The notes: generated from the letters alone by a model not told the origin. Shown: positions 51,947 through 63,330, counted from the stretch's first letter. The stretch is DNA of 64,000 nucleotides from Pseudomonas batumici (GCF_000820515.1 NZ_JXDG01000003.1:186001-250000); one strand, 5' to 3'. Translations and numbers: made by a program.

Positions 51947-52906
51947 ATGCAAATTGCCCTGGCACCCATGGAGGGGTTGGTCGACAACATCCTGCGTGAT
52001 GTGCTGACCCGCGTCGGCGGTATCGACTGGTGTGTCACCGAGTTCATCCGGATCAATGACTCCCTGCTGACGCCAGCCTACTACCACAAGTTCGCCCCTG
52101 AACTGCTGACCGACGCCCGCACGGCGGCCGGTGTGCCGCTGCGGGTGCAACTGCTGGGTTCCGATCCGGTGTGCCTGGCGGAAAACGCGGCGCTGGCCTG
52201 CGAGTTGGGCTCGCAGGTCATCGACCTGAATTTCGGTTGCCCGGCCAAGACCGTGAACAAGTCCCGGGGCGGGGCGGTGTTGCTCAAGGAGCCGGAGTTG
52301 CTCAACGCCATTGTCGAGCAGGTGCGGCGCGCGGTGCCGGCGCATATCCCGGTGACGGCCAAGATGCGCCTGGGTTTCGACAGCCCGGACGGTGCGCTGG
52401 TCTGTGGTACGGCCTTGGCCGAAGGCGGCGCGTCACAGATCGTCGTGCACGCCCGGACCAAGGTCGACGGCTACAAGCCGCCGGCCCATTGGGAGTGGGT
52501 GGCGCGGGTGCAGGACGTGGTCAAGGTGCCGGTGTTCGCCAATGGCGATATCTGGTCCGTGGAGGACTGGCGGCGCTGTCGCGAGGTCAGCGGCGCCGAG
52601 GACATCATGCTCGGTCGCGGCCTGGTGTCGCGCCCGGACCTGGCCCGGCAGATCGCGGCGGCGCGGGCGGGCGAAGCCGTGGTGGAAATGACCTGGGCCG
52701 AGCTGCAACCGTTGATCCGCGACTTCTGGGCGCAAGCGGTGGCGCAGCTTACGCCACGCCAGGCCCCTGGCCGCTTGAAGCAGTGGCTGGCGATGTTGAC
52801 GCGCAATTATCCCGAAGCGGTGGAGCTGTTCTCCATCATGCGCCGCGAGACCGATTGCGAGGCGGTCGGTCGCCTGCTGAATGCACCGCTGCCAGAAGCC
52901 GCCTGA
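51947..52906 (+). CDS. dusC: tRNA-dihydrouridine(16) synthase
   Basis: A 319-residue FMN enzyme that reduces U16 in t[23 protein letters not shown] is the FMN-binding start, [20 protein letters not shown] has the catalytic Cys, and [20 protein letters not shown] is characteristic of DusC. The start at 51947 ([10 protein letters not shown]) fits; the longer frame is not supported. Confidence 0.95.
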   Translation: MQIALAPMEGLVDNILRDVLTRVGGIDWCVTEFIRINDSLLTPAYYHKFAPELLTDARTAAGVPLRVQLLGSDPVCLAENAALACELGSQVIDLNFGCPAKTVNKSRGGAVLLKEPELLNAIVEQVRRAVPAHIPVTAKMRLGFDSPDGALVCGTALAEGGASQIVVHARTKVDGYKPPAHWEWVARVQDVVKVPVFANGDIWSVEDWRRCREVSGAEDIMLGRGLVSRPDLARQIAAARAGEAVVEMTWAELQPLIRDFWAQAVAQLTPRQAPGRLKQWLAMLTRNYPEAVELFSIMRRETDCEAVGRLLNAPLPEAA

Positions 52907-52924
52907 AAAATTTCACGGCAATCT

Positions 52925-52952
52925 CTTGAAATGCGTGGGTGAGTTCCTATCT
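52925..52952 (+). promoter_or_regulatory. Sigma-32 (heat-shock) promoter of ibpA
   Basis: CTTGAAA (52925-52931), 13 bases, then TCCTATCT (52945-52952). The -35 is a perfect RpoH match and the -10 keeps 6 of 8 positions of CCCCATNT. Confidence 0.78.
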
Positions 52953-52960
52953 AGGGAATA

Positions 52961-53015
52961 CGCGATGCCGAATTCGGGTCGCGGATCAAACTACTCGCTG
53001 AATTTCAGGAGATTG
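52961..53015 (+). ncRNA. ROSE-like RNA thermometer in the ibpA leader
   Basis: A first hairpin has CGCGA (52961-52965) paired with TCGCG (52979-52983) around CCGAATTCGG. The second hairpin sequesters the ribosome site: TCGCTGA (52995-53001) pairs with TCAGGA (53005-53010) with the G at 52997 bulged. U(U/C)GCU opposite AGGA with a bulged G is the signature of ROSE thermometers, which are known upstream of ibpA in pseudomonads. The start codon is at 53018. Confidence 0.8.
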
Positions 53016-53017
53016 AC

Positions 53018-53467
53018 ATGACTAACGCATTTTCGCTGGCTCCGCTGTTCCGTTCTTCCGTCGGCTTCGATCGTTTCAACGATCTGTTCGAAACCGCACT
53101 GCGCAATGAGCCGGGCAGCAGCTATCCCCCCTACAACGTTGAAAAGCATGGCGACGACCAGTACCGCATCGTCGTGGCCGCGGCCGGTTTCCAGGAAGAA
53201 GACCTGGAACTGCAGGTCGAGAAGGGCGTATTGACCGTCAGTGGCGGCAAACGTGAACCCAAGACTGAAAACGTCAGCTACCTGCACCAGGGCATTGCCC
53301 AGCGGGCCTTCAAGCTGTCCTTCCGCCTGGCTGACCATATCGAGGTCAAGGCCGCGGGCCTGAGCAACGGCCTGTTGAATATCGACCTGCTGCGGGTCGT
53401 GCCGGAAGAAGCGAAAGCCAAGCGCATCCCGATCAATGGGGCGCAGAAACCGGCCTTGCAGCACTAA
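53018..53467 (+). CDS. ibpA: Small heat-shock protein (Hsp20)
   Basis: A 149-residue holdase that binds unfolding proteins. The N-terminus FSLAPLFRSSVGFDRFNDLF and the alpha-crystallin domain (YPPYNVEKHGDDQYRIVVAA; YLHQGIAQRAFKLSFRLADH; GLLNIDLLRVVPEE) match IbpA. The C-terminal KRIPING gives the I-x-I-type tail motif used for oligomer assembly. It has a sigma-32 promoter and a ROSE-like leader, so it is controlled by heat at both levels. Confidence 0.95.
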   Translation: MTNAFSLAPLFRSSVGFDRFNDLFETALRNEPGSSYPPYNVEKHGDDQYRIVVAAAGFQEEDLELQVEKGVLTVSGGKREPKTENVSYLHQGIAQRAFKLSFRLADHIEVKAAGLSNGLLNIDLLRVVPEEAKAKRIPINGAQKPALQH

Positions 53468-53486
53468 GCGCAAGCCCGCCAGAAAG

Positions 53487-53510
53487 AACCCCGCCTTGGC
53501 GGGGTTTTTC
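53487..53510 (+). terminator. Intrinsic terminator after ibpA
   Basis: AACCCCGCC / GGCGGGGTT (53487-53495 / 53498-53506) with the T-run at 53505-53509, 20 bases after the stop. Confidence 0.88.
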
Positions 53511-53541
53511 GTTTACGCGATGGCAAGGTTTGTGTGGCGGT

Positions 53542-56500
53542 TCAGATCAGGAGTTTTTTGAACTCGTCCAAAGGCAATGGCCGGCTGTGCAGGTAACCCT
53601 GGTACAGATGGCAGCCCAGGCCTTCCAGGAACACCAGTTGCTCCGGCAACTCCACCCCCTCGGCAATCACCGTCAACCCCAGGCTGCGGGCCATGGCGAC
53701 GATGGCGCGGATGATTTCCGCGTCGTTGGGGTCATGGGTCGCGTCGCGCACGAACGACTGGTCGATCTTCAAGGCATCCACCGGCAGGCGCTTGAGGTAG
53801 GTCAACGACGAATAGCCGGTGCCGAAATCGTCCATGGCGAAACTGACGCCGAGCTTGTTCAGGCGCCGCATCTTGCTGATGGTGTCCTCCAGGTTCTGGA
53901 TCACGATGCCTTCGGTGATTTCCAGTTTCAGCATCGAGGAGGGGACGTTGTAGCGGGCCAGCGTGTGCTCCACCCGTTCGACGAAGTCGGCCTGGCGGAA
54001 CTGCCGGGGGCTGATGTTCACGCAGAGGCTGAAGGTGTGGTTGATCAGGCCGTCGCCCAGCAGTATGCCGAAGGCCTCGCAGGCATGGTCGAGAATCCAG
54101 GTGCCGACCTCCAGGATCAGCCCGCTGTCCTCCAGGACCTTGATGAATTCGGTCGGCGATTGCGCGCCGAGCTCCGGGTGGTGCCAGCGCACCAGGGCTT
54201 CGGCCCCGATGATGCTGTTGTCCCGGGCGTCCACCTGGGGCTGGAAATGCACGCTGAACTCGCCCCGGGAAAGGGCCTGGCGCAGGTCGTTTTCCATGCG
54301 CAGGCGTTCGCTGGCGGCTTTCTGCATGGTGCTGTGGAACAACTGGGTGATATTGCGCCCGGAATCCTTGGCTCGATACAGCGCGATATCGGCGCGCTTG
54401 AGCAGGTCGGCGGGGGTCGTGCCGTGGTCGGGAATCAGCGCCACGCCGATGCTCGGGGTCACTTGCAGGCGCTGGCCGTCGAGGAACATGGGTTCGGCCA
54501 GCAGCTCGCGAATGGTGTCCGCCAGTTCGCGGACCTTGTTCGTGACCTCGTTGCGTGAACCGCTCAGGCCGCTGAGCAGCACCACGAACTCGTCGCCGCC
54601 CAGGCGCGCCACGGTGTCCTCGGCGCGCACGCTGGCTTCCAGGCGGGCGGTCACCACCTTGAGCACGGTGTCGCCCACCGGGTGGCCGAGGGAGTCGTTG
54701 ATGTGCTTGAAGTGGTCCAGGTCGAGGAACAACAAGGCACCGCGCAGGTTGTGGCGCTTGAGCAGGGCGATCTGCTGGCTCAGGCGGTCCATCAGCAGGG
54801 CGCGATTGGGCAGGTTGGTCAGCGGGTCGTGATAGGCCAGGTGGCGGATCTGCGCCTGGGCGTTCTTCAGCTGGCTGATGTCCCGGGCGGTGAGCAGCAG
54901 GCACGCGGTTTCATTGAGGATGATGGGTTCCACCGAGACTTCGACGGTGAGCACATCGCCGCGTTTGTTGCGCCCGAGCATGTCGCGGTGCGGGACATGG
55001 CCTTTTTCCTTCAACTCCGCCAGCAGCGCGGTGCGCTGCTTGTGGTCGGCCCAGACGCCGATTTCATACACCGTGCGCCCGATGACTTCACCGCTGGTGT
55101 AGCCGGTCAACCGGCAGAAGCCGTCATTGACCTCCAGGTAGCGCCCGCTGTCGCGCTCGGTGATGGTGATGGCATCGGGGCTGGAGTGGAACGCCTTGGC
55201 GAATTTTTCCTCGCTGGCCTTGAGCGCCGCCTCGGAGCGCTGTTGCTGGGTGATGTCGCGCAGGGTGGTGACGATGCAGGGCTGGTCCTCGACCACGATC
55301 TGCCGGCTGGCGATCACGCAGGTCAAGGCATGGCCGCGCTTGTGGTGAACGATGACCGCGACGTTGTTCAGGGCCTGGTCGCGGATGACCTGTTGAATAC
55401 GCTGCAGGCGCTTGGCCGAGTCGTCCCACAGGCCGATCTGCTCGGCGCTGCGGTTGCGTACTTCGTCGATGCTCCAGCCGAACACCTGGGTGAAGGCCGG
55501 GTTGATTTCGATGAATTGTCCGGTTTCGTGGCGGGTCACGCAGATGGGGTCGGGACTGGCCTGGAACAGGCTGGCGAATTTCTCTTCCGAGGCTATCAGG
55601 CGCTGTTCGCGCTCCACCTGTTCGGTGATATCCAGCAGGGTGCCGGCCATGCGCAACGGGTTGCCCTGTTCGTCGCGGTAGAGGCGGGCACGGCTTTCCA
55701 GGTAGCGTGAGGTGCCGTTTTCCAACTGGACCCGATAGGTCAACTGATAGGCCCCTTCCGGACCTTCGCGCAGGCTGCGGTAGGCATGGCGCATGCTTTC
55801 GCGCTCGCTGGCGGGCACACCGTCGAAAAAGGCGTCGAAGGACTCATGGAACGGCTGCGGCTCCAGGCCGTGCAGTTGCGCGGCCCGCGCCGAGCCGTAG
55901 AGCATGCCGCTGGGGATATGCCAGTCCCAGGTGCCCAGTTGCGCCGAGTCCAGGGCCAGGTCAAGGCGTTCCTGGCTGTCCTTGAGGGCCAGCTCGGCAT
56001 TTTTGCGTTCGGTGGTGTCGAGAAAGGTGCTCAGCAGATAGGCCTGGCCTTCCAGTTCGACCCGCTGGGCACTGAGGATGCCCACGCGGATCTGTCCGTT
56101 GCTGGCCCGCAGGCGGACCTCCTGGGTGACCGACTCGCCCTTGGGCCCCAGCGTTTCGATCAGTCGCCGGCGTTCCTCTGGGTCGACCCAGAGGCCCAGT
56201 TCCAGGGTGGTGCGTCCGATGACCTGGAGGACCGGCCAGCCGAACAGGTTTTCGAAGTATTGATTGGCCTCGCTGATCAGGCCGTCCTCCTCGCGGGTCA
56301 ACAGCACCATGTTGGGGGAGAGGTGAAACAGGGTGGCGAAGCGTTTTTCCGAACTGCTGAGGGCATGTTCGCGCTGGCGCTGGTGGGTGATCTCGCGGAT
56401 GACCCCGATCATCCGGGGCTTGCCATGCTTGTCCGGCAACAGGCTGCCATTGATTTCCAGCCAGTGCAGGCTGCCATCGGGCCAGCGGATGCGGTGATGC

Positions 56501-56817
56501 ATGGCCTGTTCGAGGGGCTCGCCTTGCAGCACTGAGTGAAAGGCCCGCAAGGTCCGCGCGCGGTCCTCGATCGGCAGCAGGTCCAGGTAGTCGATGTCCT
56601 TGGGCAGTGGCTGGTGGGGATCGAAGCCGAACAATGCCTGGGTGCCACGGGACCAGCTGACCTGCCCGCTCTCGATATCCCAGCACCAGGCCCCGAGGCG
56701 CGCGCCATTGAGGGCGGCCAGCAGTTGCGAGGCGCTTTCCCAGCTCTGTTCCGACACGTGGGGGTCGAGTGCGTTGATCCGCGGCAGGGGTGGAATACGG
56801 CGGGCGTGCTTGGGCAT
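53542..56817 (-). CDS. Five-PAS GGDEF-EAL cyclic-di-GMP protein
   Basis: A 1091-residue protein without signal peptide or membrane helix. Five PAS/PAC units lie at about 30-150, 160-280, 285-405, 412-530 and 538-655. The GGDEF domain (about 660-825) has the intact active site RLGGDEFVVL. The EAL domain (about 835-1090) has IIGAEALVRWHHPELG, NISPRQF, EITEGI, MDDFGTGYSSLTYL, KIDQSF and AEGVELPEQ. Both catalytic motifs are complete, so it could make and break c-di-GMP. The PAS array suggests sensing of redox state or small ligands. c-di-GMP controls FleQ, so it may touch flagellar regulation. Confidence 0.93.
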   Translation of the reverse strand: MPKHARRIPPLPRINALDPHVSEQSWESASQLLAALNGARLGAWCWDIESGQVSWSRGTQALFGFDPHQPLPKDIDYLDLLPIEDRARTLRAFHSVLQGEPLEQAMHHRIRWPDGSLHWLEINGSLLPDKHGKPRMIGVIREITHQRQREHALSSSEKRFATLFHLSPNMVLLTREEDGLISEANQYFENLFGWPVLQVIGRTTLELGLWVDPEERRRLIETLGPKGESVTQEVRLRASNGQIRVGILSAQRVELEGQAYLLSTFLDTTERKNAELALKDSQERLDLALDSAQLGTWDWHIPSGMLYGSARAAQLHGLEPQPFHESFDAFFDGVPASERESMRHAYRSLREGPEGAYQLTYRVQLENGTSRYLESRARLYRDEQGNPLRMAGTLLDITEQVEREQRLIASEEKFASLFQASPDPICVTRHETGQFIEINPAFTQVFGWSIDEVRNRSAEQIGLWDDSAKRLQRIQQVIRDQALNNVAVIVHHKRGHALTCVIASRQIVVEDQPCIVTTLRDITQQQRSEAALKASEEKFAKAFHSSPDAITITERDSGRYLEVNDGFCRLTGYTSGEVIGRTVYEIGVWADHKQRTALLAELKEKGHVPHRDMLGRNKRGDVLTVEVSVEPIILNETACLLLTARDISQLKNAQAQIRHLAYHDPLTNLPNRALLMDRLSQQIALLKRHNLRGALLFLDLDHFKHINDSLGHPVGDTVLKVVTARLEASVRAEDTVARLGGDEFVVLLSGLSGSRNEVTNKVRELADTIRELLAEPMFLDGQRLQVTPSIGVALIPDHGTTPADLLKRADIALYRAKDSGRNITQLFHSTMQKAASERLRMENDLRQALSRGEFSVHFQPQVDARDNSIIGAEALVRWHHPELGAQSPTEFIKVLEDSGLILEVGTWILDHACEAFGILLGDGLINHTFSLCVNISPRQFRQADFVERVEHTLARYNVPSSMLKLEITEGIVIQNLEDTISKMRRLNKLGVSFAMDDFGTGYSSLTYLKRLPVDALKIDQSFVRDATHDPNDAEIIRAIVAMARSLGLTVIAEGVELPEQLVFLEGLGCHLYQGYLHSRPLPLDEFKKLLI

Positions 56818-56886
56818 TTACAGCTGTCCTTGGGATGAAAGGGACGTTTTGCCGCAAAAAGCTGTTTGGAATAAAGCAGGCTTGGC

Positions 56887-57777
56887 TTATGCCGTCAATC
56901 TCTGCATATCGCTCTGTGCATCCAGTAAAGCCATGAAAGCCCGCGCGGCATTCGACAGTGTCCGTTCGGTATGCAGGATATAGCCTAGCTGGCGAGTCAG
57001 CTGTATGCCCGGTAAAGGAATGCGGGCCACCTGATCATCGAGCATGGTGCGGGGCAGGACGCTCCAGGCCAGGCCGATGGAGACCATCATCTTGATGGTT
57101 TCCAGGTAGTTGGTGCTCATGGCGATGTTCGGCGTCAGGCCCTGGGCTTCGAACAGGCGCTGGACGATATGGTGGGTAAAGGTATTGCCGCCGGGGAACA
57201 CCGCTGGATGATGGGCGATGTCCTTGAGGCTGACCGGGCCGTGGCTGACCAGCGGATGTTCGAGGGCAACGACGAAATCCAGCGGGTCGTCCCACACCGG
57301 CACGGCGCGCACCAGGCCGTGGGGCTCTGGCGCCAGGGTGATCACCGCCAGTTCGGCGCGCCCGTGGAGGATTTCCTCGTAGGCGACTTCCGAATCGAGG
57401 AACTGGATATCCAGCGCCACCTGCGGATAGCGCCGGGTAAAGGCGCGCAGCAGCGGAGGCAGGCGGTGCAGGCCGATGTGATGGCTGGTGGCCAGGGTCA
57501 GGCGCCCGCTGACTTCGCCGGTGAGGTTGGTCAGCGCCCGGCGGGTGTCATCCAGCACATTGAGAATCTGGTAGGCGCGCGGCAGCAGGGCCCGGCCGGC
57601 CTCGGTCAGGCTTATCTCGCGGCCCAGGCGGTCGAACAGGCGGACATTGAGTTGCTGCTCAAGGCCGGCGATGCGTTTGCTGATCGCCGGCTGCGTCAGG
57701 TGCAGGCGTTCCCCGGCGCCGGAAAAGCTGCCGGTCTCGGCGATGGCGATAAAGGCGTTGAGGTTGGCCAGGTCCAT
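56887..57777 (-). CDS. LysR-family regulator divergent from leuCD
   Basis: A 296-residue protein with the N-terminal helix-turn-helix (LNAFIAIAETGSFSGAGERL; HLTQPAISKRIAGLEQQLNV) and an effector-binding domain from about residue 92 (LTLATSHHIGLHRLPPLLRA). It is divergent from leuC, and a TTAT-N7-ATAA site lies between them, so control of leucine synthesis genes is likely. The same arrangement is found in other pseudomonads. Confidence 0.92.
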   Translation of the reverse strand: MDLANLNAFIAIAETGSFSGAGERLHLTQPAISKRIAGLEQQLNVRLFDRLGREISLTEAGRALLPRAYQILNVLDDTRRALTNLTGEVSGRLTLATSHHIGLHRLPPLLRAFTRRYPQVALDIQFLDSEVAYEEILHGRAELAVITLAPEPHGLVRAVPVWDDPLDFVVALEHPLVSHGPVSLKDIAHHPAVFPGGNTFTHHIVQRLFEAQGLTPNIAMSTNYLETIKMMVSIGLAWSVLPRTMLDDQVARIPLPGIQLTRQLGYILHTERTLSNAARAFMALLDAQSDMQRLTA

Positions 57778-57795
57778 GTTCTGTATTCCGGATGG

Positions 57796-57810
57796 TTATC
57801 CAAAGCATAA
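57796..57810. promoter_or_regulatory. LysR-type operator between the regulator and leuC
   Basis: TTAT-N7-ATAA is a perfect dyad of the T-N11-A class, 18 bases from the LysR start and about 135 from leuC, in a locally AT-rich stretch. Confidence 0.7.
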
Positions 57811-57944
57811 AAAATATGAATTTGAGTTATTCACTCTAACCCCATAGCATCGACCTCACAAGCCAAAGGGTTATTGAGAACTGAGAGCTGAGAACAGTCA
57901 TCAATAAACCGCGGCATAGAAACAAGTTGATGAGGAAACGTCTG

Positions 57945-59363
57945 ATGGCCGGCAAAACGCTTTACGACAAGCTCTGGGATTCTCATGAGGTGAAACGGCG
58001 CGACGATGGGTCGTCGCTGATCTATATCGACCGTCACATCATCCATGAAGTGACTTCGCCCCAGGCTTTCGAAGGCCTGCGCCTGGCCGGGCGCAAGCCT
58101 TGGCGTGTCGACTCGATCATCGCCACCCCGGACCACAACGTGCCGACCACCCCTGAGCGCAAGGGCGGGATCGCGGCCATTGTCGACCAGGTGTCGCGTT
58201 TGCAGGTCCAGACCCTCGACGATTATTGCGATGAATATGGCATCACCGAATTCAAGATGAATGACGTGCGTCAAGGCATCGTGCACGTGATCGGCCCGGA
58301 GCAGGGCGCGACCTTGCCGGGCATGACCGTGGTCTGCGGTGACTCCCATACCTCGACCCATGGCGCCTTCGGTGCCCTGGCCCACGGTATCGGCACCTCC
58401 GAGGTCGAGCACGTGTTCGCCACCCAGTGCCTGGTGGCCAAGAAGATGAAGAACATGCTGGTGCGGGTCGAGGGTACCTTGCCGTTCGGCGTGACCGCCA
58501 AGGACATCGTCCTCGCCGTGATCGGCAAGATCGGCACCGCCGGCGGCAACGGCCATGCCATCGAGTTCGCCGGCAGTGCGATTCGCGACCTGTCCGTCGA
58601 AGGCCGCATGACCATCTGCAACATGTCTATCGAAGCCGGTGCCCGCGTTGGCCTGGTGGCGGCCGATGAAAAGACCGTGGCCTACGTCAAGGACCGTCCT
58701 TTCGCGCCGAAAGGCGCGGAGTGGGACCTGGCCGTCGAAGCCTGGAAAGACCTGGTGTCCGATGCCGACGCGGTGTTCGACACCGTGGTCGAGCTCGATG
58801 CCGCGCAGATCAAGCCGCAGGTCAGCTGGGGCACCTCGCCGGAAATGGTCCTGGCGGTTGACCAGAATGTGCCGGACCCGGCCCGCGAGCCGGATCTGGT
58901 CAAGCGCGGCTCCATCGAGCGGGCCTTGAAGTACATGGGGCTGACCGCCAACCAGGCGATCACCGACATCCAGCTGGACCGTGTCTTCATCGGTTCCTGC
59001 ACCAACTCGCGGATCGAGGACCTGCGTGCGGCGGCGGCGATCGCCAAGGGCCGCAAGGTGGCCTCGACCATCAAGCAGGCCCTGGTCGTGCCGGGTTCGG
59101 GCCTGGTGAAAGCCCAGGCCGAAGCCGAAGGCCTGGACAAGATCTTCCTCGAGGCCGGTTTCGAATGGCGCGAGCCGGGCTGCTCGATGTGCCTGGCGAT
59201 GAACCCGGACCGCCTGGAAAGCGGCGAGCACTGTGCCTCGACGTCCAACCGTAACTTCGAAGGGCGGCAGGGTGCCGGCGGTCGTACGCACCTGGTGAGC
59301 CCGGCCATGGCCGCCGCCGCCGCCGTGAGCGGTCGTTTTGTCGACGTTCGTGAATTGATCTGA
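57945..59363 (+). CDS. leuC: 3-isopropylmalate dehydratase, large subunit
   Basis: A 472-residue aconitase-family subunit that isomerises 2- to 3-isopropylmalate. The [4Fe-4S] cysteines are in [13 protein letters not shown] and in [31 protein letters not shown] is conserved. The ATG at 57945 ([16 protein letters not shown]) follows GAGGA by 8 bases; a start at 57927 is less likely. leuD follows after 10 bases. Confidence 0.97.
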   Translation: MAGKTLYDKLWDSHEVKRRDDGSSLIYIDRHIIHEVTSPQAFEGLRLAGRKPWRVDSIIATPDHNVPTTPERKGGIAAIVDQVSRLQVQTLDDYCDEYGITEFKMNDVRQGIVHVIGPEQGATLPGMTVVCGDSHTSTHGAFGALAHGIGTSEVEHVFATQCLVAKKMKNMLVRVEGTLPFGVTAKDIVLAVIGKIGTAGGNGHAIEFAGSAIRDLSVEGRMTICNMSIEAGARVGLVAADEKTVAYVKDRPFAPKGAEWDLAVEAWKDLVSDADAVFDTVVELDAAQIKPQVSWGTSPEMVLAVDQNVPDPAREPDLVKRGSIERALKYMGLTANQAITDIQLDRVFIGSCTNSRIEDLRAAAAIAKGRKVASTIKQALVVPGSGLVKAQAEAEGLDKIFLEAGFEWREPGCSMCLAMNPDRLESGEHCASTSNRNFEGRQGAGGRTHLVSPAMAAAAAVSGRFVDVRELI

Positions 59364-59373
59364 GGAACGCAGC

Positions 59374-60018
59374 ATGAAAGCCTTTACCCAGCACACCGGT
59401 CTTGTCGCGCCTCTGGATCGCGCCAACGTCGACACCGACCAGATCATTCCCAAGCAGTTCCTGAAGTCGATCAAGCGCACTGGCTTCGGCCCCAACCTGT
59501 TCGACGAGTGGCGCTACCTGGACGTGGGTTATGCCTACCAGGACAACTCCAAGCGTCCGTTGAACAAGGATTTCGTGTTGAACGCCGAGCGCTACCAGGG
59601 CGCCAGCGTATTGCTCGCCCGGGAGAACTTCGGTTGCGGTTCCAGCCGTGAGCATGCGCCGTGGGCCCTGGATGAATACGGCTTCCGCAGCATCATCGCG
59701 CCCAGCTACGCCGACATCTTCTTCAACAACAGCTTCAAGAACGGCCTGTTGCCGATCATCCTCAGCGACAGCGAAGTCGACGAGCTGTTCCAGCAGGTCG
59801 AGGCCACGCCGGGTTACCAGTTGACGGTCGACCTGCAAGCGCAGACCGTGACCCGTCCGGACGGCAAGGTCTACCACTTCGAAGTCGATGCGTTCCGCAA
59901 GCATTGCCTGCTCAACGGCCTGGACGATATCGGCCTGACCCTGCAGGATGGCGACGCGATTGCGGCGTTCGAAGCCAAGCATCGGGCCAGCCAGCCCTGG
60001 TTGTTTCGCGACGCCTGA
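59374..60018 (+). CDS. leuD: 3-isopropylmalate dehydratase, small subunit
   Basis: A 214-residue swivel-domain partner of Leu[41 protein letters not shown] and [20 protein letters not shown] are the family signatures. It is complete and forms an operon with leuC. Confidence 0.97.
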   Translation: MKAFTQHTGLVAPLDRANVDTDQIIPKQFLKSIKRTGFGPNLFDEWRYLDVGYAYQDNSKRPLNKDFVLNAERYQGASVLLARENFGCGSSREHAPWALDEYGFRSIIAPSYADIFFNNSFKNGLLPIILSDSEVDELFQQVEATPGYQLTVDLQAQTVTRPDGKVYHFEVDAFRKHCLLNGLDDIGLTLQDGDAIAAFEAKHRASQPWLFRDA

Positions 60019-60050
60019 CCTGGCACGGACTGGACTTGAAATACGTACCT

Positions 60051-60148
60051 TGTAGGAGCCGGCTTGCTGGCGATGAGGCCAGTAAGTCTTGCATCGCCTG
60101 ATCGGCCGCTATCGTCGGAACGCCGCCCGCAGCAAGCCGGCTCCCACA
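60051..60148. repeat. REPIN between leuD and the methyltransferase gene
   Basis: TGTAGGAGCCGGCTTGCTGG at the left end is mirrored by CAGCAAGCCGGCTCCCACA at 60130-60148. It has the same family and size as the element at 43234. Confidence 0.9.
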
Positions 60149-60193
60149 GGGTTGTGGTGCTTTTGATTTCCCCGCTATCCAGAGGATGGTTTC

Positions 60194-60958
60194 ATGACCA
60201 GCAACGCCCATAGCCAAGTGGTACAGAAGCAGTTCGGCGAACAGGCCAGCGCCTACCTGAGCAGCGCCGTGCACGCCCAGGGCGCCGAATTCGCTCTGCT
60301 CCAGGCCGAGCTGGCCGGCCATGCCGGTGCCCGGGTCCTGGACCTGGGCTGCGGTGCCGGCCACGTGAGTTTTCATGTGGCCCCGCTGGTCAGCAAGGTG
60401 GCGGCCTACGACCTCTCGCAGCAAATGCTCGATGTGGTCGCCGCCGCCGCGGCGGAGCGCGGCCTGAGCAATATCGCCACGGTGTGCGGCGCGGCCGAGA
60501 GCCTGCCGTTCGCCGACGCCGAGTTCGACTTCGTTTTCAGCCGCTACTCGGCGCATCATTGGAGCGATCTGGGGCAGGCGCTGCGGGAAGTGCGGCGGGT
60601 ACTCAAGCCCGGTGGCGTGGCGGCGTTCATCGACGTCATGTCCCCCGGCAGTCCGTTGCTCGACACCTACCTGCAAAGTGTCGAGGTGCTGCGCGACACC
60701 AGCCATGTCCGCGATTATTCGGCGGGCGAGTGGTTGCGCCAGGTCAGCGAGGCCGGGCTGCACGTGCGCAGCACCCAGCGTCAGCGCCTGCGCCTGGAGT
60801 TCGGCTCCTGGGTCGAGCGCATGCGCACCCCGCAACCGTTGCGGGTGGCGATTCGCGACCTGCAGCAGGCGATGGGCGCGGAAGTGCGAGAATATTTCGA
60901 GATCGAGGCCGATGGTTCGTTCAGTACCGATGTACTGGTGCTGTGGGCCGAGCGATAG
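60194..60958 (+). CDS. SAM-dependent methyltransferase (UbiE/SmtA-like)
   Basis: A 254-residue class I methyltransferase. Motif I is VLDLGCGAGHVSFHVAPL, followed by VAAYDLSQQMLDVV and the post-motif region FDFVFSRYSAHHWSDLGQAL; motif III is REVRRVLKPGGVAAFIDVM. The substrate is unknown. Its place between leuD and leuB is conserved in pseudomonads although it has no obvious role in leucine synthesis. The ATG follows AGAGGA by 7 bases. Confidence 0.92.
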   Translation: MTSNAHSQVVQKQFGEQASAYLSSAVHAQGAEFALLQAELAGHAGARVLDLGCGAGHVSFHVAPLVSKVAAYDLSQQMLDVVAAAAAERGLSNIATVCGAAESLPFADAEFDFVFSRYSAHHWSDLGQALREVRRVLKPGGVAAFIDVMSPGSPLLDTYLQSVEVLRDTSHVRDYSAGEWLRQVSEAGLHVRSTQRQRLRLEFGSWVERMRTPQPLRVAIRDLQQAMGAEVREYFEIEADGSFSTDVLVLWAER

Positions 60959-61015
60959 ACTTTTTCCAGGCGCGGCCGTGACCACGGACGCGCCGACAGA
61001 TGACATGAGGAAAGC

Positions 61016-62098
<1,083 letters not shown>

Positions 62099-62166
62099 TC
62101 TCTCGGGCCCACCACCTCTTTCATCCCTGGAGGCGGTGACCCACTTTTGTAAAAGGTGTAGTTGCG

Positions 62167-63279
62167 ATGAAACGTGTAGGTCTGATCGGTTGGCGCGGTA
62201 TGGTCGGTTCCGTGCTCATGCAGCGGATGCTGGAAGAGCAGGACTTCGACCTGATTGAGCCGGTGTTTTTCACCACCTCCAATGTCGGCGGCCAAGGCCC
62301 GTCCGTGGGCAAGGACATTGCTCCGCTGAAGGATGCCTACAGCATTGAAGAGCTCAAGACCCTCGACGTGATCCTGACCTGCCAGGGTGGCGACTACACC
62401 AGCGAGGTCTTCCCCAAGCTGCGCGAAGCCGGCTGGCAGGGCTACTGGATCGACGCGGCGTCCAGCCTGCGCATGCAGGACGATGCGGTGATCATCCTCG
62501 ACCCGGTGAACCGCAAGGTCATCGACCAGCAGCTGGATGCTGGCACCAAGAACTACATCGGCGGCAACTGCACCGTCAGCCTGATGCTGATGGGCCTGGG
62601 TGGCCTGTTCGAGGCCGGCCTGGTGGAGTGGATGAGCGCCATGACCTACCAGGCGGCGTCCGGTGCCGGCGCGCAGAACATGCGTGAGCTGATCAAGCAG
62701 ATGGGCGCGACCCATGCGTCGGTCGCCGATGAACTGGCCAATCCGGCCAGCGCCATCCTCGACATCGACCGCAAGGTGGCCGAAGTCATGCGCAGCGATG
62801 CCTACCCGACCGAGAACTTCGGCGTGCCGCTGGCTGGCAGCCTGATCCCGTGGATCGACAAGGAACTGCCGAACGGCCAGAGCCGTGAAGAGTGGAAGGC
62901 CCAGGCCGAGACCAACAAGATCCTCGGTCGCTTCAAGAGCCCGATTCCGGTGGACGGCATCTGCGTGCGCATCGGCGCCATGCGTTGCCACAGCCAGGCG
63001 CTGACCATCAAGCTGAACAAGGACGTGCCGATCGCCGATATCGAAGGGTTGATCAGCCAGCACAACCCTTGGGTCAAGCTGGTGCCGAACCAGCGTGAAA
63101 TCAGCATTCAGGAGCTGAGCCCGACCAAGGTGACCGGTACCCTGAACATTCCGGTGGGGCGTCTGCGCAAGCTGAACATGGGCTCGCAGTTCCTCGGTGC
63201 CTTCACCGTGGGCGACCAGTTGCTGTGGGGCGCGGCCGAGCCGCTGCGGCGCATGCTGCGTATCCTGCTGGAACGCTGA
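62167..63279 (+). CDS. asd: Aspartate-semialdehyde dehydrogenase
   Basis: A 370-residue enzyme making L-aspartate semialdehyde for Lys, Met, Thr and diaminopimelate synthesis. [19 protein letters not shown] is the NADP site, the catalytic Cys is in [16 protein letters not shown], and the His region is [19 protein letters not shown] strong terminator follows. Confidence 0.97.
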   Translation: MKRVGLIGWRGMVGSVLMQRMLEEQDFDLIEPVFFTTSNVGGQGPSVGKDIAPLKDAYSIEELKTLDVILTCQGGDYTSEVFPKLREAGWQGYWIDAASSLRMQDDAVIILDPVNRKVIDQQLDAGTKNYIGGNCTVSLMLMGLGGLFEAGLVEWMSAMTYQAASGAGAQNMRELIKQMGATHASVADELANPASAILDIDRKVAEVMRSDAYPTENFGVPLAGSLIPWIDKELPNGQSREEWKAQAETNKILGRFKSPIPVDGICVRIGAMRCHSQALTIKLNKDVPIADIEGLISQHNPWVKLVPNQREISIQELSPTKVTGTLNIPVGRLRKLNMGSQFLGAFTVGDQLLWGAAEPLRRMLRILLER

Positions 63280-63294
63280 TTCGCTGAAGCCTTG

Positions 63295-63330
63295 AAAAAC
63301 CCGCGTCTCGTCAGAGTCGCGGGTTTTTTT
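63295..63330 (+). terminator. Intrinsic terminator after asd
   Basis: AAAAACCCGCG (63295-63305) and CGCGGGTTTTT (63318-63328) form an 11-bp stem ending in a run of seven T residues. Confidence 0.9.
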
